DNA from: Chalciporus piperatus
Taxonomy: Eukaryota; Basidiomycota; Agaricomycetes; Boletales; Boletaceae
Length of the DNA stretch: 44,171 bases
NCBI GenBank assembly: GCA_038093975.1
Contig: JBBPTG010000202.1
Coordinates: forward strand, 1-44,171
Direction of reading: 5' to 3'
How positions within the stretch are numbered: position 1 is the stretch's first letter; each line of letters begins with the position of its first letter. The notes under the pieces are model-generated. The model worked only from the letters and a program-made list of their open reading frames with translations. It was not told the origin of the DNA and did not search any database. This document shows positions 1 to 10,389 of the stretch, in pieces. The position numbers were made by a program, and so were the translations under genes.

Positions 1-2
1 AC

Positions 3-2680
3 AGCATTGGGGTGTACATGTCTCCGATCTATGGAAACAAGCCGGGGATCGCCAAACACAACCACGTTTACGTGGACATCCTGATTCCGCAATCCGACCT
101 TGATCAGCGGGCGTTGGGGGAGCGCACGGAATGGCTTTCGAAGAAGTTCCCCATGAACGCGATCCCTCACACCCTCATCGGTCGAATGGGCTCGGCTTCT
201 GGCCATGATCTCGCCGTTTACATCATGTTTCCTAGGATGATCCATCGCAATCCCGCCAACGGTAGACGAATGAACATGATGCCACAGGGCGTGTTGGATC
301 CGTTCTGGGAGGAGGTCTTTCTTATGGCCCTGTCGGAACACGCCAAGGACAGCTGGGAGCCCTACATGGATCAGATCCTGGATGAGACCAGATACAAGAG
401 CAGAAATGTGGGACAGAGAGGAGGAGGACGCGGCAGAACATTGCCCCTCTCGAACAGGGCCTTCCTGGACGTTCAGCACTCCATGCGTGACATCATAGAG
501 GACAACCCTGAACTCCTGTCCATGTATGGATCGTTCTTCTTCGTCCTGGAAGGAAAGGGCATCAAACTCTTGACAAAGGATGGCCAGGACGGAGTGCATG
601 AAACCCCCGAGGCCGCTCTTCAACGCAACATCTCCAGTCTCGATTGGGTTTCCATGCTCGACCGTAGGAAGGGAGAGCTTGTCATAGACGTGGGAGTGTC
701 CTTCACTCCCAAATCTGACCAGCCTGTCGTGGGCCTCTGGAGGCTCGACGCTCTCGAAGAGTCCTACGGTGCTGCTGGTTTCAACAGAGGAACCATCCAT
801 CACCAATGCATGCTTTCCAGATATGGTGCACTGCAAGCGGAGATGAATCAAGAACGATGTCTGCAGACCCACGTCGCATTCAGAAGCACCTACAATCTCT
901 ACTATGAGGCCGTTCGAACCTCAGACAACAAGCCGGTCTTTGCCAAGGACAGCGATGCATACAACCTCATGCCACAATACTACAAGGAATGTTCCAGGGC
1001 TGTCAAGGTTTTCAAAAAGGCGCAGTCCAGGACATATGGAGTCCGGGACGAATATCGGGTCAGCGGACAGGCTGCACAGATTCTGCTGAGGGAAATCATT
1101 CCGCGAGTGAGTTCCCCTCACCGGTTCTCCCTTCAACTGCCTTGTCTGAACCGCAGATCGGATCTCAGGCTAAGAGATACATGCGGTGGAACCCGGTCCT
1201 TTGGATCCCATCCAAAGTCTGGTTTGGGTTCTTGGCCCGGAGGGTGCTAGAAGTCCAGCGCACCCAGATGGCCCTATGCAGACGAAACCCACCCAACCTG
1301 GGCATCATGACCGGCGTCCTGAATCACATGTTGCGCTGTGTCACATCCACTCCCATCATCTACGACAATCATGTTCGAGAATCGCTGGCCCTCCTCGAAT
1401 ATCGGAACGTGCTGGAGACGGCCAACATGTTTTTCTTGCAGGATCTTTGGATCGACATGGATCCCTGTCTTGACGCTCTTCAGGACTTCGACGACGTCCA
1501 TGTGTTGGCTCTTATGGGTGCCAATGCGAAGGCACGACGGGACAAGGCCCTTGCCACGAGAAACCGCGCCGTCCAAGATCCCTTTGATCAAACGGTCATG
1601 TTTCCCATTGGTGCCAACCCTACCTGGAGTGCATTGAAGCAAGCCATTGCGAACAATCCCGGTCTCATGTTGAAGAATTGGTCTTTCTCAAGCAGGTTCT
1701 ATGGTACTCCACTGTTTGTGGCGCGTCTGTTCTGCAACTTTACGACACAGATGTGGATGATGGTGGTGGACGAGGCCTTCAAAGCCATCGTTCCTGCACC
1801 CAACTCCTTGCATGACGCCATGCGATGCTGGACGGTCATCAGCGTGGACGACACCCTGCGAGACGCTGTCTTTGAAGCTTCCAACATTGGGCTGGAGAAT
1901 GCACAGGGCACCACCCACGGACGGCAAGGCCCCAAATCCATGTCTTTTTCAGATCGCCTGGAGATCTACTTTCCTTCTCCAGACAGCAGCGCCGTCCATG
2001 ATGGCTCCATCTGGATGGTCTTCTGGAAGAACAATGGATACATCAGGGAGTATCATGACCACCTGAGCGACAGAGACGAACACCAGCGGTTCCAGGTCAA
2101 TGATGCCCTTGCTGATATCTTCTCAGCACTGCAGTGCCTTCCTGCCAGCCAGAAAATGACAAAGAAGACCAAAGGAAACGTCTGGAAGGTACAACAGGGC
2201 ACCTACGTGTTCTTCACCAATCCCAAGTTCTACAAGATTGAAAGCTTGGGAAAGGAGACCAGACAGACGCGAACACAAGTCGCCCACCGTCCTGGTCGTG
2301 GCATCAAGTCGAGAAAGGTCTTGGAAGAGGATTTATGGAGATCGAGCGGCTTCGATGGCCTGGCCAGCAAGAAAGATGAGACAGACAGGCAGAAGAGACG
2401 AAAGCTGCAACAGAGACTCGGACGTTCTGCTGCAATGAACAACAAAAGAAAGGCGCCACCACCACCACAAAAGAAGACCTTTCTGACAAAGCCTGCAGAG
2501 AGTGACAACAGGCTTGAATTAAAGGTGAAGAAGAACACGAGAACTGCAAAAGAAAAGGCTGGTCCATGCTTAGGAATGAAGCGAAAGGTAGAGGGTTATT
2601 TGCATTCTGAGAGCGATGAAGACCCATCGGAAGAAGAAGAAGAAGAGGATGAGGATGAGGACGAGGAGGACGAGGATTAG
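3..2680 (+). CDS. Large two-exon hypothetical protein, 5' end outside window
   Basis: Exon 1 is 3-1106 and exon 2 is 1157-2680. The 50-nt intron 1107-1156 has a GTGAGT donor, a CTGAA-type branch site and a CAG acceptor, and removing it joins the two frames exactly. The frame is open at the first base, with no clear start context before the first ATG at 18, so the gene probably begins upstream. About 875 residues are visible. The N-terminal two thirds look globular, mixed hydrophobic and aromatic, with no motif I can assign. The last ~130 residues are low-complexity: basic nuclear-localisation-like clusters (around KKDETDRQKRRKLQQR and KRKAPPPPQKK) and a terminal Glu/Asp run. Basic clusters plus an acidic tail suggest a nuclear, nucleic-acid or histone-associated protein, but that is inference. 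It could be a host gene or the coding part of an unrecognised mobile element. Splicing and reading frame are secure; function is unknown. Confidence 0.8.
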
Positions 2681-2699
2681 TATAGTATAGAGTGGTATC

Positions 2700-3850
2700 T
2701 TTGTTCGGTGTTCTAGAATCTATCTTGCCTCACTCAGAGAGCAGTGTTCCCACTATTGTTCAATGATTTCTGGATGATGGTCAAGCTGTCCAAGCTTCTA
2801 GCAATTATCTCGAGTCACCAAACATACCCCTTCCCCTGTCAATGATCACAAGAAATTAATTCAGCCAGGCATTCATATGATTTGGAAACATGTTCCCAAT
2901 GGTTTATCAACTCTTTGAATAGATTGGTAACAATTCCGAGACCATCCAGATTGTTTCTCGTGGTATTCTGAGATTCATTCTCTCTCCTCCTAAGGACTGA
3001 TTTTTCTGGACCTCCAGAAGGATGCCAGGGACCTGAAAAGACTTGTCCCTACTGTTGTTTAACCCTCTCTAGATGATGGCAAAGCTCCCTAAGCTTCTGC
3101 TATTTATTTCGAGGCTCTGTCCAAAACCCTCCCCCCCTGCCAATGATTACAAGGAATTAATTCAGCCAGGCATTCCCATGACCTGGAAACATATTCCCAA
3201 GGGTTTATCAACCCTACGAATCCATTGGTAGCAATTCGGAGACCATCCAGATTTTTCTTGATGGTGTTCTGGAATCCATCTCCTCCTCCCCCCCAAAACC
3301 GATTTTTCTAGCGCTCCTGAAGGATGCTAGGGACCTGAAAAGACTTGTCCCTACTGTTGTTTAACCCTCTTAGGACGATGGCAAAGCCCTCTAAGCTCCT
3401 GCTATTTATTTCGAGTCTTCATGCATACCTCCTCCCCCCTGCCAATGATCACAAGAAATTAATTCAGCCAGGCATTCCCATGACCTGAGAACATGTTCCC
3501 AAGGGTTTATCAACCATCTGAATCCATTGGTAACAATCCCGAGACCATCCAGATTTTTCTTGATGGTGTTCTGGAATTCAGCCCCTCCCCCCCCAAAACC
3601 GATTTTTCTAGCGCTCCTGAAGGATGCTAGGGACCTGGGTAGACCTGTTCCTACCGTTCGTCAACCCTCTGAAGACGATGGCAAAGCTCCCTAAGCTCCT
3701 GCTATTTATTTCGAAGCTCTGTCCAAAACCCTCCCCCCTCCCTTCTCAAGACATGTACGAATTAATTCGACCAAGCATCCCTATGGTCTGGAAACATTAT
3801 TCCGGGGGTTTCTCGACCCTCTGAATCCATTGGTAACACTTCTGAGACCC
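2700..3850. repeat. ~301-bp tandem repeat, about 3.8 copies
   Basis: Equivalent anchors recur at a period of about 301 bp. The segment around 'ATGATGGCAAAGCTCCC' lies near 2775, 3074, 3375 and 3677, and 'AATTAATTCAGCCAGGCATTC' variants lie near 2854, 3155 and 3456 with a diverged fourth at ~3762. Copies 2 and 3 are most alike; copies 1 and 4 are more diverged. The block begins within about 20 bp of the stop codon of the preceding gene, so it probably overlaps its 3' UTR. No coding capacity is seen. Confidence 0.85.
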
Positions 3851-4022
3851 CACGTATTTATTTCGTGTCGATATCAACATATGTCCCCATACCACCTTGT
3901 TTGATTTTTATCTCGAGAACGAGACCACGGATTTTCATGATTGTTAGCTCAAAATGATCCCACAGATGTGCTCTATCCAGCCCCACAAAGAGATTCCACA
4001 AATAAAAAATTGACTTTGTATC
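3851..4022. other. AT-rich spacer, nothing recognised
   Basis: This lies between the 301-bp repeats and the broken 3' end of the gypsy element. I see no open frame, terminal repeat or RNA gene here. The gypsy breakpoint is within about 30 bp of 4023, because RT similarity ends at the residues KKFVL. Confidence 0.5.
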
Positions 4023-5356
4023 TTAATTCCAGGATGACCATATAAGTACGAACTTCTTGGCAGAGACGGTAGCCCCAACATTCTGTAAACGTTGCAAAAT
4101 GCGGTTAACGACAACAAGGTGTTTGAAAATGAAACGACGGATTCCGGGATTTTCCGGAATCGTCTCGTAGGATCCGTCCTCGTTCTGGTAACGGGTGGTC
4201 CCAGACTTGACCGGAAGATCGTCGATGAAGGGCATCGTATGATCCGGAATCTCGTCCTGTAAGATAAAAGCCATGTCAGCCTGATATACTTGTACCGCGT
4301 TGGTATGCCCCATGGGTAAGGCTGTCAAGCGATGAGGTCCTAGAGGGGTGCTAAAGGTAGTCATATCCCGTGATTCAATATGCAAAGGACGCTGGTCATA
4401 ACCCGCAAACAAATCCAGCATGCCATAGACAGCATACCCGGCGAAGGACTCGGCCAGGTGCTCCACGAAAGGAGGGACGGAAGCGTCACGGATGGTAACC
4501 GCGTTGAGAGGCTGAAGATCGTGGACGAGACGAAGAGTCTTTCCGTCCTGTTTGAGAACGCAGAACCAACGAGATCTGTAAGACGAGGCGGAAGGCTCGT
4601 AGACCCCAGAAGCGATGCGGTCCTTGATGATCTGGATGGCTTCCTTGCGGATACCAGGCGGAATTGGAATGTTTGGTAACACCCATGGCGTATGCGGAAT
4701 GGTAGGGATCTTCACCGGCGGAAAGTACCGCTCATCAAGACGACCTCGTTCTGTTGGAATCCAGGCGAAGGCCATCTCATGGACACGGACGAGCCACCGG
4801 ACTAGTTTGAGCTCCTCTGGCCAGAGCCATTTGGCTGGATCGAGGTCGAGAGCGTCTGCTCGTTCCTGGGTAAATCGGATCCCTGGAGAGAAATTGGGGG
4901 GATGAGTGGGCAACGGAATGAGTCCAGCAAGAGGATCGGCTGGTAATTGTCGAACAATCCTGAACTCCTCCTTAAGTGGAGCGGATATGGCACGAACTTT
5001 CTTCGCCACTGGCTTATAGGCCAACGTGTGACGGATGGGGTCAAAAGAATAAACGGATCGAAGCGCGGAAACGGCAGACGGGTTCAAAAGGGAGCGTGAG
5101 GAGGAAAGATATTCGTAAGAAGGTAAAGCTGACTCGGCGTCACGGATGGTTTCCACGGGAGGAACGGAAGCGGTAGGTAAAACGGAATCGGTAGAAGGAA
5201 CGGAATCGGCTAGCTCAGCCACAGACGGATTGGAGAAGGAACGGAACATAAAGGAAGCGATAGACGGACGGAGGAAAGGAAAGCATGATTCGAAAACGGA
5301 AGTACCCGACTGGGTAGTGTACTCTCCCCGACCGTTGGGTGGATCATCGATATCTA
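4023..5356 (-). CDS. Gypsy reverse transcriptase, C-terminally truncated
   Basis: This frame is entered from gag-pro by -1 frameshift and has no usable ATG of its own. A linker of about 180 residues precedes an RT with recognisable blocks: SSYRSRWFCVLKQDGKTLR, LVHDLQPLNAVTI, MLDLFAGYDQRPLHIE and the catalytic box PFIDDLPVKS, where FIDD replaces YXDD. The order and spacing match Ty3/gypsy RT. The frame ends soon after KKFVL, where thumb and RNase H should follow, so the protein is truncated and presumably inactive. Only the RT start and palm are encoded. Confidence 0.85.
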
Positions 5357-7606
5357 AAAACCCAGCTCGACAATACTCATGTGATTGGAGCACTTGATTC
5401 CGCGACGGCAACGGGGGCAGCCTTCTAACCAAGCTCGGGTAGGCATCTTGTATTCCTTTCCGTTGTTGGGATCACGGAGAGTGAGGTTCTGAGAACCGTC
5501 CGGAAAGTCATCCGTAGTCCCGGTCATGAGGCAGGTGAACGGCCGTCCGAGAAGAACGTCGAAGTTAGCCCTAGCCACGACTTGAACCTGAACCATGATG
5601 TCTCCCGCCCCGAAGTTGAGCGGAAGGTTTTCAAGCACCCCCATGGTAGGGTCTTGCTCGGTGTTCGCTGACGACATAGTCATAATATGATCGGAACGAA
5701 TCGGTAGTCCAAGCTTCTCCCACACCCGTTTGGGCATGGCGACAATCTCGGATCCGGAATCTAAAACGCAAGTAAGAGAGCAGTCAGTGCCCGTGACTCG
5801 GGCATCAACACATCGCAGAGGAAGAGAGTGGTGTGCGACTATTAGCCCGTCCTCATTTCTGAGAATCCGGTCCCCATATTCGCGTTCCACCATCCCAGGA
5901 TCGCGACCTGTCAATTCGTTAACCGTAACAGTATTAGAGGAAGTTACTCGTTTAGTCGTCGTGAGATCACGGAATTGCTTCCGGAACTCTGGAGCAACGG
6001 CAAAGAGGTCCCGGACAGGGACGGGAACGCTGGACTCGAGAACTCGATCCAGGACTCGCTTGGGAGCGGAGTCATCCTCCAACGGGAAGGAGTACCTGTA
6101 TTGATTGGTAGGGGCAAAGGAAGAAGACGCGTTAGCGCTAAATGGTTTCGCAGAAGAGTTACTCTGAGCAGAGGACGCAGATTGCGGTTGCCTCATAGCT
6201 GAAGCCTGAGGGCGCGGCACTGAAGGAGGCTTAGCCGCTGGTCCCGTGACAGACGGGCCGGCCACTGGCTGAGCGGTCTGCTGAAGCTCCGGAGACAGAA
6301 CCTCTAGCTCCTCGGATACAGACGCAGTCTTCCCATCCGACTTTCCGGAGGATTTCGACGGGAGAACAACCCCTTCGAAACGAACTTTCTTGCCTCGTTG
6401 TCCTTCCCTAGACGACCTATCCGCTTGGAAGCTAGCCCAGGCCTGAGTGATGTACGGCTGAAATTCAGGATCAGTGACGTTCGGGGAATAAGGAACTTGC
6501 GTATATGCTTCGTCGACAGAAGTCAAGAAAGCGGATGGCTCAATATCCAACACAGCATCCATGGGTGGATAAGCAATGGAGAGGATCCCGGCAGTAACAT
6601 GAGGAGGAGGATCACGGATAAAAGGGGTGGACGCAGAGGTAGACGCAGATCCCGCCCTTTCGGCCTCGAGCTGCTCAACGCAGTCACGGATACAGCGCGT
6701 TCCGGGGATACGAGGAATCCTTGATCCGTCTGGCATATAGAGACGACCGTCTGCGCCTCGCGTAATCCGCCCAGCACTAATCCACTCGTTGACATTGGCG
6801 CAGGAGCGGGTAAAGTGTCCGATGATGGCACACCAGGCACACGCAGGATTCCGGCCCGGGTTTTGTTGAGACGTAACCATAAACTCCTGCTTGATGTTAG
6901 GTACGCCAGGTTGAGACGTCACAGGGGCAGGGGGATGATGATGGACGTGCGGAACCGGAGCGTGCGTCACGGCTGGTGCTGCAGCTGGTGCCGTTGGGAC
7001 GAAGACCGGAATGGCGGACCGAAGTGCCGAACCTGTCAATAAAAACTTAGCGACGGTGATAACATCATCCATCGGGTACGGGTCATCCGGATGCAAGTCA
7101 GGTTTGACGATCGACAACCGGTGCCGAATCCGGTCTTGGACGTCCTGCGGAAAGCCAGCAAGGAAGAAGGACCACTGATCCATTTCTGATAGTCTTCCGG
7201 TTCTGACTAGCAGGGTGGCGATCTTGGCGAACTTCCGACGGTAGTCGCCCAAGTCTTCCTGGCTCCGCATGGGTTTCGCCCGGTAGCTTTCTATCAAGTA
7301 TTGAAGGTCAGCTCGATAATAGCGTTTGTCACCCTCGCATCCAGGGTACAATTCCTTGACTGCGGTAACGAAATCATCCCAATCCGCGTCTACTTCCGTG
7401 TATTCCGCGAGCGTCTCCCAGAGCTCTGCCTCCTCGAGGTCAGCATACCGAACGGCTGCCCTAATCTTGCCGGCTTCCGAGAGTCTAGCTGCCGTTCCAA
7501 GAATATCGATATCTTCCAGGTAGCGCGGAAGCAAAGCGGGAGTTTTCCCGTCAAACTTGGGGGCGTTTTGCGTGCCTCTAAGGGGCATCTGAAACGGAGT
7601 GGCCAT
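5354..7606 (-). CDS. Gypsy Gag-protease polyprotein
   Basis: The start chosen is the first in-frame ATG after the LTR (7606; protein begins MATPFQMPLRG), giving 750 aa. The frame is open further upstream through Pro-rich sequence (repeats of PVNPPVN) into the LTR, so an earlier non-ATG start cannot be excluded. A retrotransposon Gag domain lies at about residues 10-190. A CX2CX4HX4C zinc knuckle (CAWCAIIGHFTRSC) at ~residue 255 would bind genomic RNA. A retropepsin-like aspartic protease carries its DSG triad at ~residue 614 (VLDSGSEIV). A long Ser/Pro-rich linker separates knuckle and protease. The frame ends at TAG directly after a -1 slippery heptamer, so RT would be made as a frameshift product. 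No internal stops are seen; this part of the element looks intact. Confidence 0.88.
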   Translation of the reverse strand: MATPFQMPLRGTQNAPKFDGKTPALLPRYLEDIDILGTAARLSEAGKIRAAVRYADLEEAELWETLAEYTEVDADWDDFVTAVKELYPGCEGDKRYYRADLQYLIESYRAKPMRSQEDLGDYRRKFAKIATLLVRTGRLSEMDQWSFFLAGFPQDVQDRIRHRLSIVKPDLHPDDPYPMDDVITVAKFLLTGSALRSAIPVFVPTAPAAAPAVTHAPVPHVHHHPPAPVTSQPGVPNIKQEFMVTSQQNPGRNPACAWCAIIGHFTRSCANVNEWISAGRITRGADGRLYMPDGSRIPRIPGTRCIRDCVEQLEAERAGSASTSASTPFIRDPPPHVTAGILSIAYPPMDAVLDIEPSAFLTSVDEAYTQVPYSPNVTDPEFQPYITQAWASFQADRSSREGQRGKKVRFEGVVLPSKSSGKSDGKTASVSEELEVLSPELQQTAQPVAGPSVTGPAAKPPSVPRPQASAMRQPQSASSAQSNSSAKPFSANASSSFAPTNQYRYSFPLEDDSAPKRVLDRVLESSVPVPVRDLFAVAPEFRKQFRDLTTTKRVTSSNTVTVNELTGRDPGMVEREYGDRILRNEDGLIVAHHSLPLRCVDARVTGTDCSLTCVLDSGSEIVAMPKRVWEKLGLPIRSDHIMTMSSANTEQDPTMGVLENLPLNFGAGDIMVQVQVVARANFDVLLGRPFTCLMTGTTDDFPDGSQNLTLRDPNNGKEYKMPTRAWLEGCPRCRRGIKCSNHMSIVELGF
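5357..5363 (-). promoter_or_regulatory. -1 ribosomal frameshift heptamer GGGTTTT at pro/RT junction
   Basis: In the gag-pro frame the minus strand reads CTG GGT TTT TAG. G GGT TTT fits the X XXY YYZ slippery rule and lies directly before the stop. A one-base slip back reads GGG TTT TTA GAT and enters the RT frame, which is open from there. Fusion of pol to gag-pro by -1 frameshifting is established for many retroelements; use of this site is inference. Confidence 0.75.
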
Positions 7607-8200
7607 TGGTGCCGGGCGATTGACAGGTGGGTTGACAGGTGGATTGACAGGCGGGATGATAGGCGCTAAGCGAAGTGATAGCGGATTAAGAAGCGGGATC
7701 CGAGATGGCGCCGGATTGACAGGTAGGTTGACAGGTGATAAGCGAGGTGGGTTGACAGGCGATGAGCGGGCCGATTGACCTGGTTCAAAAGATAAGGAAG
7801 GCGACGGAGGAGAGAAAAGAATCTTGGGAGGTCCAGAAGAGGATAAAGAAGTTAAAGGGGAAAGAGAAGAGTGAGGAGAGTCTGAGGAAGTTCGACGTCT
7901 CAAAGGTGAAGAATGAACAAAGGCTCCGGGAACTGCAAATGAGGCGTAGCTCAGCGTTTCCGGTTCCTGTGTCGGAAGATTGTTTAGCAAGGACGGGTTA
8001 AAAATAGAATGAACTGGTTCCGCTGTCAGAGCGGAAGCAATTGAGCCGGATTGATTGGCGACGTCAGGAATGACGGAAACAAAGAAGGCGGAATCTTGAG
8101 TAAGGTTGAGGTTGTGAAACAGGACGAGTAAATTTTCAAGTTCTAGTCGATGGGGGATGGGCCGAAGGGTCCTTCTTGTCGACACTGTTGAATCCCTCGC

Positions 8201-8211
8201 GGTGGGCTCCA
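8201..8211 (-). promoter_or_regulatory. Gypsy primer-binding site
   Basis: Two bases inside the LTR end, the minus strand reads TGGAGCCCACC. That is complementary to a tRNA 3' end of the form ...GGTGGGCTCCA. The TGG start next to the LTR is the standard reverse-transcription primer site. I cannot name the tRNA from the sequence alone. Confidence 0.65.
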
Positions 8212-8213
8212 GT

Positions 8214-8973
8214 TGTAAGAAAGCTAAACCCTCTGTAGGAATAGAAATCCTGAGAAGGTTAGTAGCAAAAGATAAAGAAGGGTACGATAAGTTCGACCCT
8301 AAAGGGATTCCAGGGAATGAAGACAAGCAAAAGGACTCGTTTCCGGCGTACCAAACTGTTGAAGAACTGGAAAATGATGTTCCGTACAAACAAACGGTTG
8401 TTCCGGACCACTTCCTTGCTGTTAGGACTAGTGGAACGAAGGTAAGAACGGACGGAAAGTGTTGACGAAGGTTCCGGAGTTTTAGAGAGAGAGGTTGTTG
8501 CGTGGAGAAAAGAAAGGTCGATTCAAAATAAGCAAAGTACAGTCTTTTATAGTCCGGGCATACCCGAGACTCTGATAGCGACAGAACACTAAGTGACAGT
8601 ACTGGACTAAGTATAGACAGGATAGATGACAAGACGAAAAGAATGAGTAAAAGTAAGGGAAGTGCAACAGTAAGGACGCATAGCAAGGTTAGAGATCATG
8701 GAATGGAAGGGAAGCTTACCAGCGAATCATATCATACCTGGACAACGGTTTCCGGGGACACGGAGGGCGATAGCTGTGAACAAAACGAAGGATCTGTGGT
8801 GTCCGTGTACACCGGAACGACGGAAACGGAACGTGATAGGGACGGAAAGCCGTATGTGCAGCGGAAGAGGTTGGGACGTATATGGAAAGGAAGGAAAGAC
8901 GTCGAGGGATGTTGAGAATGGGAAATGGGGGTAGAACGCCGGCTGCAAGCGTAGGGAATATGCGTTCCCTACA
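8214..8973 (-). repeat. Gypsy 5' LTR, 760 bp
   Basis: On the minus strand the LTR begins TGTAGGGAAC and ends TTCTTACA (TG...CA). Its limits are fixed by comparison with a second copy of the same 760-bp length at 34843-35602; similarity starts and stops exactly at these ends. The two copies differ at several percent of positions, including many transitions. The gag frame runs open through part of the LTR, but that stretch is unlikely to be translated. Confidence 0.9.
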
Positions 8974-9411
8974 GCGGCCAAGATGATGTCACTGGCACAT
9001 TTTTGCACAGCAAAATCGACCACGAAATCATCATGTGCCAACCTGAAGGTTTCGGAGATGGCACAGACAAAGTCGCAGCCCTCCAACTCGACCTCTACGG
9101 CATCAAACAAGGTTCATACCTCTGGAACAAATACATGAACCAGAAGCTAACCTCGAACGGCTTCGTCCGTATAGACTCTGACTATGCTGTATATACCTGC
9201 CGCACTGCCACAGGCAAGTCCATCACCGTGATCCATGTTGACAACGCTGTTACTGTTGCCAGCTCGAAGGCCATGCTTGCCGAGACTCGCCAACTCCTCC
9301 ACACACTATTTGAGATGAAGGAGGAAGACCCGGGCTGGCTCATGGGCTTCAAGCTCACAGACGACCGCAAAAATTGCACAGTCATAATCTCGCAGACACA
9401 GTACACCAGCA
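8974..9411 (+). pseudogene. Ty1/copia reverse transcriptase fragment
   Basis: One open frame runs from the gypsy LTR edge to the start of the CAGT repeat. It carries copia RT landmarks: a DVTGTFLHSKID block (usual form D-GA-LHG-L), QPEGF, LYGIKQGSYLWN (usual LYGLKQ) and ISQTQY near the end. The catalytic YVDD appears as HVDN, which should abolish polymerase activity. Both ends are cut by other repeats. It is not the family of the two complete copia copies in this window. It is a relic. Confidence 0.8.
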
Positions 9412-10330
9412 AGACTGCAAAAAGTCTGAAGTTACTGGAATGACTGGATCAGTTAAATCAGTAGTCCTGTTATGACGTAGTCAAAACACAGCGGGGACTT
9501 AGGTCACACTAGACCTTGCGAAGGAATAGGCTGAGTACTAAAACTTAATTGCGGTGAAGCAACAAATGGATTAGACTGGGGTCTGTGATAAGTACAGGGC
9601 TACTTATATACAATTGAGAAGTGCGCACAGACCAACAGCCGAATAAGGAAATCACAAAGGAAAAGATAGATAAGGTAAATGAGACGATGATAAGAAAAGG
9701 TACCAGGCACAGATTAGGGTCTAGGCCATGACATCATTGCTGACTCATCTAAGTCTGGACCTTTGTCATGTGACCTGATTATGTAATAGATTATGTAATG
9801 CTACAGGGACTACCAGAGCGGATAAGGATGAATCCGGCTTAACCCCTAAGTTGTAGACAAAGTCCAGTGTTCGAATACCATTGTAGGCAAAAGTTTGAAA
9901 AGTTTTTAAATACTATAACAGTAGCCCAGTGCCCTAGTCATCCAGCAATCCAGTTGTCTCATTACTCCAGCCATCCAGTATTCCAGTATTCCAGTAATCT
10001 AGTCACTCAGTGGTCCAGTAATCCAGTAGTCTCAGTAGTCCAGTCATCCAGCTATTCAGTCATCCAGTCATTTCAGTAATCCAGTCACTCAGTGATCCAG
10101 TAATCTAGTCACTCCAGTCACTCCAGTCACACAAGTGACACCAGTAATCCAGTCACCAGTCACTCCCAGTCACCCAGTAATCCAGTCACCCAGTCACCTC
10201 AGTAATCCAGTCACTCCAGTAATCTAGTCACCCTGTGGTCCAGTAAACCAGTCACTTCAGTCACACCAGTCATACCAGTTATCCAGTTACCCAGCCCTCA
10301 GCTCACCCAATCACTCCAGTACTACTCAGT
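9405..10330 (+). repeat. CAGT-rich interspersed repeat, copy A
   Basis: The copy begins with the conserved head CAGCAAGACTGCAAAAAG, also present at 12267 (inverted), 26832 and 39875. It continues as an irregular array of CAGTNATCCAGT-type units. From about 9921 it matches copy D (39875-40581) closely and in order, so these are copies of one element rather than independent simple repeats. The head is separated from the array by a 453-bp block (9468-9920) absent from copy D. Confidence 0.8.
9468..9920. mobile_element. Possible solo LTR inside CAGT repeat copy A
   Basis: This 453-bp block is missing from the homologous copy D. It begins TGTTAT and ends ATAACA, a perfect 6-bp inverted terminus of LTR type, and contains a TATA-like ACTTATATAC near 9601. 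The flanking five bases (AGTCC and GTAGC) do not form a clean target duplication, though the surrounding array could have rearranged. No coding frame. Confidence 0.45.
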
Positions 10331-10389
10331 CATCTAATAGAGTCATTCTAATTAGTGACATTGTATAATCATTCATAGGATGGATTATA

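Larger units (their letters stand above)
4023..8973 (-). mobile_element. Ty3/gypsy LTR retrotransposon, 3'-truncated (LTR-gag-pro-partial RT)
   Basis: Read on the minus strand, the order is 760-bp LTR (8973-8214), primer-binding site, gag-protease and partial reverse transcriptase, which is the Ty3/gypsy order. The element stops in the RT just past the FIDD catalytic motif. RT thumb, RNase H, integrase and 3' LTR are absent. The 5' LTR cuts directly into a copia RT fragment (8974-9411), so this element inserted into, or recombined with, an older element. It cannot transpose by itself. A gypsy integrase C-terminus at 39577-39873 could belong to the same family, but this cannot be proved from the window. 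Confidence 0.9.

Noticed and set aside
7607..8686. N-terminal 360 codons of the long gypsy frame
   Set aside because: They lie in the LTR, PBS and Pro-rich leader with no ATG before 7606; the frame is open but probably not translated.
8482..8934. Short frames in the gypsy LTR
   Set aside because: They are duplicated in the other LTR copy but have no start context or motif; LTR sequence explains them.
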